From the NCBI GenBank assembly GCA_020028115.1, contig JAHWYA010000122.1, forward strand, positions 1 through 6,061: a stretch of DNA of 6,061 nt. Direction: 5' to 3'. Below, piece by piece: positions 1-5,883 of this stretch; position 1 is the stretch's first letter; each line of letters opens with the position of its first letter. The notes below the pieces were generated by a model. That model did no database searches and was not told the DNA's origin. It worked only from the letters and a program-made list of their open reading frames with translations. The translations under genes were made by a program, and so were the position numbers. The DNA is from Anaeromyxobacter sp. GTDB lineage: Bacteria; Myxococcota; Myxococcia; Myxococcales; Anaeromyxobacteraceae.

Positions 1-335
1 TCTCCCGCCGCGGCGTCGCGCTGACCGAGGCGAGCCTCGGGCGCTTCGACGGGCGGCTCGCCTTCGTCGTCGGCGGCCGGTCCCGCGACGCGAAGCCGCT
101 CCTCTACGTCGAGAAGGACGGCTTCCAGCCGCTGCGCCTCGTCGCGGCCGAGGGCGCGGACCTCGTCGACGTCCGGTTCCTCGGCTGGGGCTCGCCGACG
201 GGCGGCGACTGGTTCCCGCGCGCGGTCGAGGTCCTCGCGAAGGACGCGCTCGCGCTCCGCTTCACCACGGAGCGCGCGAGCGCGAACCCGAAGCTCGCCG
301 AGGCGCTGTTCCCGCCGGTGCCCGCCGGGCGCTGA
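1..335 (+). CDS. C-terminal part of a probable LolA-like / lipoprotein-sorting-type envelope protein (5' end outside window)
   Basis: The reading frame is open from the window edge (first full codon at base 3) to TGA at 333-335, giving about 110 residues with strong G/C third-position bias, so it is coding. The fragment reads as alternating beta strands and turns: a strand around FVVGG, then LLYVEKDGFQPLRL, then a VRFLGWGSP turn, then AVEVLAKD and LALRFTTERASANPKL, ending in EALFPP. The pattern of a 'loaded value' strand, an aligned 'E...' strand and a final 'V/A-NPKL..ALF' ending resembles the C-termini of LolA / DUF4292-like outer-membrane lipoprotein-handling proteins, which have an incomplete beta-barrel. 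The signal peptide that would place it in the periplasm lies outside the window. Its stop codon abuts the stop of the convergent regulator gene with no intervening base. Family assignment is tentative; that it is a real gene end is fairly sure. Confidence 0.6.
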   Translation, partial: SRRGVALTEASLGRFDGRLAFVVGGRSRDAKPLLYVEKDGFQPLRLVAAEGADLVDVRFLGWGSPTGGDWFPRAVEVLAKDALALRFTTERASANPKLAEALFPPVPAGR

Positions 336-1814
336 CTACGACGCCGTCGCGCGGTCGGAGCCCTCGTCCCCGGAGTCGGGCTCGATGTCGGACCGGTACT
401 TCCGGAGCACGCGCTTGAAGTTCGAGCGATCCATCCCGGCCTTCCGCGCCGCCGCCGAGATGTTGTTGTCGCAGGCCTTCATGAGGAGGTCGACGTACCC
501 CTTCTCGAACCTCCGGAGCGCCTGCTCCTTCGCCGCGGCGTAGGAGAGCATGAGCCAGGCCGCCTCGTCGCCGTTCACCGGCGCCTCGCGCACGAGCGGC
601 GCGGTCCGCCCGGTGATCGCCGGCGGGAGGTCCACCGGCTGGATCGTGTCGCCGCGGCAGAGGACCACCGCGCGCTCGACGGCGTTCTCGAGCTCGCGCA
701 CGTTCCCGGGCCAGCGGTAGCCGGAGAGGAGCTGGACCGCCTCCGGCGAGACCGAGCGGACCTTCTTGCCGAGCCGCTCGGCGTACCGCCGCAGGAAGTG
801 GTGCGCGAGGAGCGGGACGTCGTCGACCCGGTCCCGGAGCGGCGGCAGCGGGATGTTGATGACGTTCAGCCGGTAGAAGAGGTCCTCGCGGAACTTCCCG
901 CTCTTGACGAGCTTCGGCAGGTCGCGGTGGGTGGCGGCGATGACGCGCACGTCCACCCGCACCGAGTCGGCGGCGCCGACCCGCTTGATCTCGCCCTCCT
1001 GCAGCACGCGCAGCAGGCGCACCTGCGTCGGCGGCGGGATGTCGCCGATCTCGTCGAGGAAGATCGTGCCGCCGTCGGCGGCGTCGAAGAGCCCCTTCTG
1101 ATCGCGCTGCGCGCCGGTGAAGGCGCCCTTCACGTGGCCGAAGAGCTCGGACTCGAGGAGCGTCTCCGTGAGCGCGCCGCAGTTCAGCGCGACGAAGGGC
1201 TGGCCGCGGCGCGGGCTCCGCGCGTGGAGCGCGCGCGCGACGAGCTCCTTGCCCGTGCCGGACTCCCCGGTGACGAGGACCGTCGCGGCGGAGTAGGCGA
1301 CCGCCTCGATCATCCGGCCGACCTCGCGCATCCCGCCGGAGTTCCCGACGAGCCCCTCGTTCTGCTGCACCGGCGTCCGCTCGCTGAGCTGCTTCTCGAG
1401 CTCGCGGTTGCGGTCGAAGAGCATCTTCCGCTCGGCCGCCTTGGCGACCGCGCGCGCCACGAGCTCGACGTCCTCGAACGGCTTCGTGAGGTAGTCGTAG
1501 GCGCCCGCCTTGACCGCCGCGAGGGCGGTCTCGACCGTGGCGTGGCCGGTCATCATGATGACCTCCACCTCCGGCCGGCGGTGCTTCACGGCGTTCAGGA
1601 GCTCGAGCCCCGAGAGCTCGGGCATCTTGATGTCGAGCAGGGCGACGTCGAAGTCCTCCTGCGCGAGCTGCTGCGTCGCGGTGATCGGCGACTCGAGCGC
1701 GGTGACCTCGAAGCCCTTCTTGCGGAGCAGCGCCTCGAGCGCGCGGAGCAGCGACGGCTCGTCGTCGACGACGAGCACGCGTGCCCGCGGCGTCTCCTGG
1801 GTGTTGTCGGCCAT
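336..1814 (-). CDS. NtrC-family sigma-54-dependent response regulator (REC-AAA+-Fis HTH)
   Basis: A 492-residue transcriptional activator of normal length for the family. The receiver domain spans about residues 10-125, with the acidic pair in VLVVDDE, phospho-acceptor D61 (LLDIKMPE) and conserved K111 (LTKPF). The sigma-54 AAA+ domain spans about 155-390: Walker A GESGTGKE (183-190), the sigma-54 contact loop GAFTGA (230-235), Walker [11 protein letters not shown] (248-257), the [11 protein letters not shown] region and WPGNVREL (368-375). The C-terminal Fis-type helix-turn-helix is at about 432-474 ([21 protein letters not shown]), followed by an acidic tail. All catalytic motifs are intact, so it should hydrolyse ATP to open sigma-54 promoters once D61 is phosphorylated. 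The start is ATG at 1812-1814, which has an excellent Shine-Dalgarno. An upstream in-frame start would add 21 cysteine/arginine-rich residues and run into the kinase gene. It lies 25 bp downstream of the histidine kinase, its likely cognate partner, and is probably co-transcribed with it. Its target genes cannot be told from the window. Confidence 0.95.
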   Translation of the reverse strand: MADNTQETPRARVLVVDDEPSLLRALEALLRKKGFEVTALESPITATQQLAQEDFDVALLDIKMPELSGLELLNAVKHRRPEVEVIMMTGHATVETALAAVKAGAYDYLTKPFEDVELVARAVAKAAERKMLFDRNRELEKQLSERTPVQQNEGLVGNSGGMREVGRMIEAVAYSAATVLVTGESGTGKELVARALHARSPRRGQPFVALNCGALTETLLESELFGHVKGAFTGAQRDQKGLFDAADGGTIFLDEIGDIPPPTQVRLLRVLQEGEIKRVGAADSVRVDVRVIAATHRDLPKLVKSGKFREDLFYRLNVINIPLPPLRDRVDDVPLLAHHFLRRYAERLGKKVRSVSPEAVQLLSGYRWPGNVRELENAVERAVVLCRGDTIQPVDLPPAITGRTAPLVREAPVNGDEAAWLMLSYAAAKEQALRRFEKGYVDLLMKACDNNISAAARKAGMDRSNFKRVLRKYRSDIEPDSGDEGSDRATAS

Positions 1815-1830
1815 GGTGATCCCTCCCCTT
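1815..1830 (-). promoter_or_regulatory. Ribosome binding site that fixes the response-regulator start
   Basis: On the minus strand the sequence before the ATG reads AAGGGGAGGGATCACC. The GGAGG core ends 7 nt before the start codon, which is near-ideal. It sits inside the 25-bp gap after the kinase stop codon, so the regulator can be translated efficiently from a shared message, and it favours the start at 1814 over the longer open frame. Confidence 0.8.
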
Positions 1831-1839
1831 CTCCCGTGG

Positions 1840-3390
1840 TCACTCGTGCGCCGGCAGCTCGAGCACGAAGCACGCACCGCAGCCGCGCTCGTCGCACGGC
1901 TCGAGCCGGATGGTGCCGCCGTGCTCCTCGGCGATCTGGTAGCAGATGGAGAGGCCGAGCCCGGTGCCCTGCCCCTCCGCCTTGGTCGTGAAGAACGGCT
2001 CGAAGATCCGCTTCGCGTGCTCGGGCTTCACGCCCGGGCCGGTGTCGGTGACGCAGAACCTCACGCGGCCGGGCGCGGGCGCGCCGCACGCGACGGTGAT
2101 CCGCCCGGTCTTGCCGATCGCCTGGATGGCGTTCACGAGCAGGTTGAGCGCGATCTGCTGGAGCTGGTTCGCGTTGCCGTGCGCGATCGCGGGGGCGTAG
2201 CGCCGCACGATCTCGATCTTGCCGTCCTTGAGCTGCGGCCCTACGAGGAAGAGCGCCTCGTCGAGCACCTTCGCCAGCTCGACCGGGCCCTTCTCCTCGT
2301 CGCGCGGGCGCCGCGAGAACCGCAGCAGGCTCTCCACGATCCGCTTCGCGCGCATCGCGGCGTCCTGGATGAGCCGCAGGTTCTCGGCGTCCTCGGCGCT
2401 GCGCTGCTCCTGGCTCATGAGCTGCGAGAAGGCGAGGATCCCGCCGAGCGGGTTGTTGATCTCGTGGGCGACGCCGCCGGCGAGCTGGCCGATGGCGGAC
2501 ATCTTCTCCGCGTGGAAGAGCCGCCGGGACACCTCGCGCTCGTCGGTCACGTCCTTGAAGACGACGACCGCCGCGGAGTCCTCCTCCTCGAACGGGAACG
2601 AGCGGACGAGCCAGGTGCGCTCGCCGAACACCGTCTCCCGCTCCGCCCCCGCCGCCGGCATGAGGCAGCGGGAGGGGCACGGGAGCGCGCCGTAGGCGTG
2701 GTCGGTGCAGCGGAGCGCCGCGAGCATGTTGGCCTGGACGCCGGCCGCGCGCGCGAAGGCGGTGTTCGCGCGGACCACCTCGCAGCCGCCGGCGCGCATG
2801 ATCGCGAGCGGGTCGCCGATCGCGTCGAAGCAGGCGCGCCACTCCTGCGCCGCGCGCACGAGGGCCTGCGAGCGCGCCGCGAGCTTGCCGTCGAGGTCCC
2901 GGTTCAACCGCTCGAGCTCGGCGTTCCGCTCGGAGACGATCGCCTCGAGCCGCTCGTTCTCCTCGACCATCCAGAACTGGTCGATGGCGCTCTGGATGGT
3001 GATGAGGAGGTGGCCGTCGTCCCAGGGCTTCCAGATGAACCGGAAGATCTCGGAGCGGTTCACCGCCTCCTCGATCGCCGTCGAGTCCGCCTGGCCGGTG
3101 AGGAGCACGCGCTGGATGCGGGGCCAGCGCTCCTTCACCTCGCGGAGGAACTCGACGCCGGAGAGCCCCGGCATCCGGTAGTCGGAGACGACCACCTGCA
3201 CCGGCTCGCGCTCGAGCACCGCGAGCGCGCCGGCGGCGTCGGGCGCGTCGAGGATCCGGCAGCGCGTGCGGCGGAGGACGCGCCTCAGCGCACGCCGGAC
3301 GTTGTCGTCGTCGTCGACGACGAGCAGCGCCGTCTCCGGGGACGCCTCCGGCGGCTTCGCTCCGGCGGGAGTCGCCTGCGCCTCGACCAT
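1840..3390 (-). CDS. Soluble REC-PAS-histidine kinase (receiver-first hybrid sensor kinase)
   Basis: A 516-residue sensor kinase with no evident transmembrane segment, so probably cytoplasmic. Domains in order: receiver (about 20-137; acidic VVDDDD, phospho-acceptor D70 in [14 protein letters not shown] switch region, K121 in WKPWDD) of the type often found in RpfG-like proteins; a charged helical, probably coiled-coil linker (about 140-182); a PAS domain (about 183-282) carrying C228-x9-C238-x3-C242; HisKA with H-box [10 protein letters not shown] and phospho-acceptor H309; and HATPase_c with N-box N420, DTGPG (449-453), FEPFFTTK and GTGLGLS (475-481). All kinase residues are present. The C-terminus adds another cysteine cluster, C499-x4-C504-x2-C507. 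The family autophosphorylates H309 and passes phosphate to a partner, most likely the NtrC regulator 25 bp downstream. The ATG at 3390 is chosen because codons upstream of it (ATT, GAT, CCA, CGA, AAA, CGT, GGA) do not share the gene's G/C third-position bias. ATG at 3411 (7 residues longer, spacing to a weak GTGGAT better) and GTG at 3489 (33 residues longer) are alternatives. Confidence 0.93.
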   Translation of the reverse strand: MVEAQATPAGAKPPEASPETALLVVDDDDNVRRALRRVLRRTRCRILDAPDAAGALAVLEREPVQVVVSDYRMPGLSGVEFLREVKERWPRIQRVLLTGQADSTAIEEAVNRSEIFRFIWKPWDDGHLLITIQSAIDQFWMVEENERLEAIVSERNAELERLNRDLDGKLAARSQALVRAAQEWRACFDAIGDPLAIMRAGGCEVVRANTAFARAAGVQANMLAALRCTDHAYGALPCPSRCLMPAAGAERETVFGERTWLVRSFPFEEEDSAAVVVFKDVTDEREVSRRLFHAEKMSAIGQLAGGVAHEINNPLGGILAFSQLMSQEQRSAEDAENLRLIQDAAMRAKRIVESLLRFSRRPRDEEKGPVELAKVLDEALFLVGPQLKDGKIEIVRRYAPAIAHGNANQLQQIALNLLVNAIQAIGKTGRITVACGAPAPGRVRFCVTDTGPGVKPEHAKRIFEPFFTTKAEGQGTGLGLSICYQIAEEHGGTIRLEPCDERGCGACFVLELPAHE

Positions 3391-3422
3391 GGGTCCACGC
3401 GGACGGTGCATGGTGCGATCCA

Positions 3423-3440
3423 CGCCCGAGTCGTCGGGCG
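3423..3440. repeat. 7-bp perfect inverted repeat in the kinase leader
   Basis: CGCCCGA-GTCG-TCGGGCG: two perfect 7-bp arms around a 4-nt loop, 33 to 50 bp upstream of the chosen kinase start. As RNA it would form a short GC-rich hairpin in the 5' leader; as DNA it is a plausible operator. On the plus strand it is followed by AGCCCTGTTTT, but no plus-strand gene precedes it, so a terminator role is not supported. Confidence 0.5.
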
Positions 3441-3473
3441 AGCCCTGTTTTCGGGTGGATGGATCGCGCGGAA

Positions 3474-3499
3474 TCCGGGTCAGGCCCACGTCCGGGTCA
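3474..3499 (-). repeat. Two direct 9-bp repeats (TGACCCGGA), 17-bp period, upstream of the kinase
   Basis: The minus strand shows TGACCCGGA at 3491-3499 and again at 3474-3482, separated by 8 bp. Both exact copies lie 84-109 bp upstream of the chosen kinase start. A related sequence, TGACCCCGG, sits at 3529-3537. Regularly spaced half-sites like these are typical of regulator binding, but no regulator can be named. Confidence 0.5.
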
Positions 3500-3525
3500 T
3501 TTCATACCCTCCGCATGGGTTTCCT

Positions 3526-3542
3526 TGACCGGGGTCACCCCG
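3526..3542. repeat. Overlapping palindromes TGACC-GG-GGTCA and CGGGGT-C-ACCCCG
   Basis: Bases 3526-3537 form an inverted repeat with 5-bp arms (TGACC/GGTCA). Bases 3530-3542 form a second with 6-bp arms around one base. The GGTCA half-site is shared with the two direct repeats nearer the kinase (GGTCA at 3478-3482 and 3495-3499). The position upstream of the possible TATGAA -10 element would suit an activator or repressor site. Confidence 0.4.
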
Positions 3543-3615
3543 CGGCCGAACGCGCCGCTTGACTACACTCACGCACCGTGATCTGGGCGGAGAGTCCAGG
3601 CAAGCTCGGAGTGAA

Positions 3616-4599
3616 TCAGCCCTTCTGCGCCTCGTAGCGGTACGGCGCCGCCTGGTACAGGCAGATCGTGTTCCGGCCGGACCGCTTCGCCTGGTACAGC
3701 GCCTGATCGGCGAAGCGGAGGAGCAGGTCGCTCGAGTTGATGTCCTTCGACGGATAGAACGCGACCCCGATCGAGCCCGTCACCGTGATCGCGCGGGGCG
3801 CCTTCCCTTCCTCGCCCGGCCCGATGACGAACTCCTTCGCGCCGATGGCGCGCCAGATCCGCTCCGCCACCGCGAGGGCGCCGGACATGTGCGTCTTCGG
3901 GAGGATGACCGCGAACTCCTCGCCGCCGTAGCGCGCGCAGATGTCGGGATCCCGCAGCGAGGCGCGGATGAGCGCGGCGGCGTCGCGCAGCACGCCGTCG
4001 CCGGCCTGGTGACCGAACCGGTCGTTCACCTGCTTGAAGTGGTCGAGGTCCACCATGATGAGCGACAGGTAGTCGCCGTACCGCTGGGCGCGGCGGAACT
4101 CCTCGTGCAGCCGCTCGTCGAAGAAGCGCCGGTTCTTGAGCCCGGTGAGCGAGTCGGTGATGGACTGCTCCTCGAGCTTGCGCTGCATCTCCCGCAGCCG
4201 CTCCTGCAGGTTCTTGATGCGGAGCATCGCCTGGCAGCGCGCGATGATCTCCGGGTCCTCGACGCCCTTCACCAGGAAGTCGTCGGCGCCGATCCGGAGC
4301 CCCTCGACCTTCGTCGCCGTGTCGCCCTTCACCGACAGGATGATCACCGGCATGAACGTCTCGGCGTCCCGCGGCTTGATGAGCCGGAGGACCTCGCGCC
4401 CGTCCATGTCCGGGAGGATCATGTCGAGCAGGACGAGGTCGGGCTGCGCCGAACGGACGAGCTTGATGGCCTCCTTGCCGTCGCGCGCGACGGTGACCTC
4501 CCAGCCCTCGCCGCGCAGCACCTGCGCGAGCTTCTCGCGCTGCGCCTGCGAGTCGTCGACGACGAGGATCTTGGCGGGACCGGTCACCGTCACGACCAT
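3616..4599 (-). CDS. Response-regulator diguanylate cyclase (REC-GGDEF, PleD/WspR-like)
   Basis: A 327-residue cytoplasmic enzyme predicted to make cyclic-di-GMP from two GTP. The receiver (about 9-125) has the VVDD acidic pair, phospho-acceptor D59 (LLDMILPD), S89 as the switch serine and K111. The residue after the lysine is glycine (VKG) instead of the usual proline. A short helical linker with a repeated leucine/charge pattern (about 128-147) joins it to the GGDEF domain (about 148-320): SITDSLTGLKNRRFF entry, metal-binding D184 in VDLDHFK, NDRFGHQAGD, and the active-site GGEEF at 225-229. R216-D-P-D219 lies exactly five residues before GGEEF and is a complete RxxD inhibitory I-site, so product feedback is expected. 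Receiver phosphorylation normally drives dimerisation and activation in this family. ATG at 4599 is used; GGGAT lies about 8 nt upstream on the minus strand. It is transcribed in the same direction as the kinase-regulator pair, 225 bp upstream of it. No kinase of its own is in view. Confidence 0.95.
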   Translation of the reverse strand: MVVTVTGPAKILVVDDSQAQREKLAQVLRGEGWEVTVARDGKEAIKLVRSAQPDLVLLDMILPDMDGREVLRLIKPRDAETFMPVIILSVKGDTATKVEGLRIGADDFLVKGVEDPEIIARCQAMLRIKNLQERLREMQRKLEEQSITDSLTGLKNRRFFDERLHEEFRRAQRYGDYLSLIMVDLDHFKQVNDRFGHQAGDGVLRDAAALIRASLRDPDICARYGGEEFAVILPKTHMSGALAVAERIWRAIGAKEFVIGPGEEGKAPRAITVTGSIGVAFYPSKDINSSDLLLRFADQALYQAKRSGRNTICLYQAAPYRYEAQKG

Positions 4600-4697
4600 A
4601 GCCGAGATCCCGCGCGGGCCGAAACGGATGCCCGGTGACCGCCGCGACCCACATCCGGAGCCTTCCGCCGGCGCCCCCGCCCCCCTACTTGGAGGTC
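4600..4697. promoter_or_regulatory. Short divergent promoter region between diguanylate cyclase and HAD hydrolase
   Basis: The two genes point away from each other and both need promoters here. With the HAD start at 4635 only 35 bp are free; with the alternative starts at 4689 or 4698 the gap is 89-98 bp. I could not pick out clear -35/-10 elements on either strand. The stretch 4668-4684 is a cytosine-rich, guanine-poor run. Confidence 0.3.
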
Positions 4698-5483
4698 GTG
4701 GACCATCGAGCCCGCGCCGCCGACCAGCCCGCCATCCTCCTCGCCGCCCTCGCCCGGGTCCACCACGCGGGGCCCGGAGCGGTGGCGGTGTTCGACCTCG
4801 ACTCGACGCTGCTCGACAACCGGCCGCGCCAGGCGCGGATCCTCCGCGCGTACGGCCGGGCGGCGGGGCTCGCCGAGCTCGAGCACGCGGGCCCCGAGCA
4901 CGTGGACGGGTGGGACCTCGGCCGGGCGCTCCGCGCCGCGGGGCTCGGCGAGGCCGAGACGCGGATCCACGCCGGCCCGTTCCGCCAGTTCTGGCGCGAG
5001 CGCTTCTTCACGAGCCGCTACTGCAGGCACGACGTGCCGGTGCCCGGCGCGCCCGAGTTCGTCCGCGCGGTGCTCGGCGCGGGGGTCCGCGTCGCCTACG
5101 TCACCGGCCGCCCGGGGGTGATGCGCCCCGGCACGCTCCAGGTGCTCGGGCGCCACGGCTTCCCGCTCCCCGACGGCGCGTCGGTGACGCTCCTCATGAA
5201 GCCCGGCGCCGCCCTCGCCGACGAGGCGTGGAAGCGGCTCGCGCGCGAGCTCGTCGAGGCGCGCGGGACGCCGGTGCTCGTGCTCGACAACGAGCCCGCC
5301 CACGTGAACGCCTACGCGCGCGCGTGGCCCGGCGCCCTCGCGATCCACCTCGACACCGACCACAGCGGCCGGCCGGTCGAGGTCGACCCGGCGATCCCGT
5401 CGGTCGCGGACCTCCGGCTCCCGCAGGCCGTCCTGCGCGGCCTCACCTCCGCCGCGGAGGACGCCAGAGCGGGAGCCCCGTAG
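4635..5483 (+). CDS. HAD-superfamily hydrolase (probable phosphatase)
   Basis: A 282-residue protein with all four haloacid-dehalogenase motifs. Motif I is FDLDSTLLD, with nucleophile D54 and acid/base D56; motif II is VTGRPG (T157); motif III is K189 in LLMKPG; motif IV is LDNEP (D218, E220). The DxDST form of motif I points to a phosphatase rather than a dehalogenase. About 100 residues between motifs I and II form a helical (C1-type) cap containing a distinctive aromatic stretch (FRQFWRERFF, 116-125) that probably shapes the substrate pocket. The substrate is unknown. There is no signal peptide, so it should be cytoplasmic. The start is uncertain: GTG 4635 has little Shine-Dalgarno and gives a proline-rich N-terminus (residues 11-17); TTG 4689 and GTG 4698 are alternatives, the latter with a GGAGG only 2 nt upstream, which is too close to be ideal. 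Its 3' end overlaps the convergent PPC-domain gene by 41 bp. Nothing ties it functionally to the signalling genes. Confidence 0.85.
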   Translation: MTAATHIRSLPPAPPPPYLEVVDHRARAADQPAILLAALARVHHAGPGAVAVFDLDSTLLDNRPRQARILRAYGRAAGLAELEHAGPEHVDGWDLGRALRAAGLGEAETRIHAGPFRQFWRERFFTSRYCRHDVPVPGAPEFVRAVLGAGVRVAYVTGRPGVMRPGTLQVLGRHGFPLPDGASVTLLMKPGAALADEAWKRLARELVEARGTPVLVLDNEPAHVNAYARAWPGALAIHLDTDHSGRPVEVDPAIPSVADLRLPQAVLRGLTSAAEDARAGAP

Positions 5484-5883
5484 CGGCGTCGGGGCGGCGC
5501 TCGAGGTCGCCGTCGTCGAGCACGTCCACCGCGAACTCGACGTGCACCGCGGTGGCGCGGACGAGCCGCCCGGCGACCGGCGCACCCTCCGCCGGCGCGA
5601 GCACCGCCCACACCCACACGTCGGGCGCGCCGCCCTCGAGCGAGACGCTCCCCTGCAGCAGGACGAGCTCCGCGGGGCCGGCGACCGCGCCCGCGGGGAC
5701 GTACGCCCGGGCGGCGGCGTCGTACCGCGCCACCTCCGCCGCGGCGACGGCGCCCTGCGCCCGCACGAAGCCCGCGTCGATCTTCTCCAGCCGCGCGAGC
5801 GCCCGGAGGGCGGCGACGACCTCCTCGCCCGCCTCGACGCGCCCCATCACGCAGCGGGTGACCTCGCTCTCGCCGGAGATCAC
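5443..5883 (-). CDS. PPC (DUF296) domain protein
   Basis: A 146-residue single-domain protein. The order of elements matches the plants-and-prokaryotes-conserved domain: GEEVVAALRALARLEKIDAGFV (19-40), RAQGAVAAAEVARYD (41-55), PAELVLLQGSVSLEGGAPDVWVWAVLAP (70-97), then APVAGRLVRATAVHVEFAVDVLDD (101-124). Prokaryotic members are small trimeric proteins, often with a metal held by histidines, and their biochemical role is poorly defined. Here the usual HxH strand reads VWVW and the usual GGHL turn reads AGRL, so the metal-site histidines appear to be missing. The tail is basic (RPPRRR). The start is GTG at 5881-5883: GGGGAG lies 5 nt upstream and the codon overlaps the stop of the preceding gene. 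An in-frame ATG at 5847 lacks a good ribosome site and would cut the first strand. Translation is probably coupled to the gene upstream. The 3' end overlaps the HAD gene in antisense. Confidence 0.8.
   Translation of the reverse strand: MISGESEVTRCVMGRVEAGEEVVAALRALARLEKIDAGFVRAQGAVAAAEVARYDAAARAYVPAGAVAGPAELVLLQGSVSLEGGAPDVWVWAVLAPAEGAPVAGRLVRATAVHVEFAVDVLDDGDLERRPDAATGLPLWRPPRRR

Larger units (their letters stand above)
3391..3615 (-). promoter_or_regulatory. Leader / putative promoter region of the kinase-regulator operon
   Basis: This 225-bp gap between the diguanylate cyclase stop and the kinase start is the only long stretch without a gene, and it is locally richer in A/T than the flanking genes. 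On the minus strand it contains a TATGAA element (3501-3506) that could be a -10 box, but no convincing -35 at 16-18 bp, and I found no clear sigma-54 -24/-12 element (GG-N10-GC with TGGC/TTGC context). It carries the repeats and dyads listed separately. No U-tract terminator follows the diguanylate cyclase, so read-through from that gene into the kinase operon is possible. Confidence 0.4.

Noticed and set aside
1758..1775. Perfect 18-bp palindrome CTCGTCGTCGACGACGAG, with the same GTCGTCGACGAC core near 3309-3320 and at 4552-4563
   Set aside because: It looked like a dispersed binding site, but each copy encodes the VVDD acidic pocket of a receiver domain. The GTC/GAC codons required by GC3 bias make the palindrome automatically.
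1815..1877. 21-residue N-terminal extension of the response regulator
   Set aside because: It would overlap the kinase gene, has no receiver homology, and the start at 1814 has a near-perfect ribosome binding site.
798..1991. 397-codon open frame on the plus strand over the NtrC regulator
   Set aside because: Low-complexity arginine/leucine/glutamate-rich shadow of a gene whose real frame has every NtrC motif.
1510..3528. 672-codon open frame on the plus strand, antisense to the kinase
   Set aside because: It is the mirror of a strongly GC3-biased gene. The translation is low-complexity arginine/leucine/aspartate/valine with no family motifs, while the opposite strand encodes a complete kinase.
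3525..3569. TTGACC and TTGACT on the plus strand as -35 boxes
   Set aside because: No fitting -10 lies 16-18 bp downstream and no plus-strand gene starts nearby.
3543..3615. Possible intrinsic terminator after the diguanylate cyclase (GCGGC...GCCGC)
   Set aside because: Arms are only 5 bp and no U-tract follows, so it is not distinguishable from chance in GC-rich DNA.
3559..4654. Long open frames on both strands around the diguanylate cyclase in other frames
   Set aside because: No motifs and biased composition; the frame with REC and GGEEF motifs explains this DNA.
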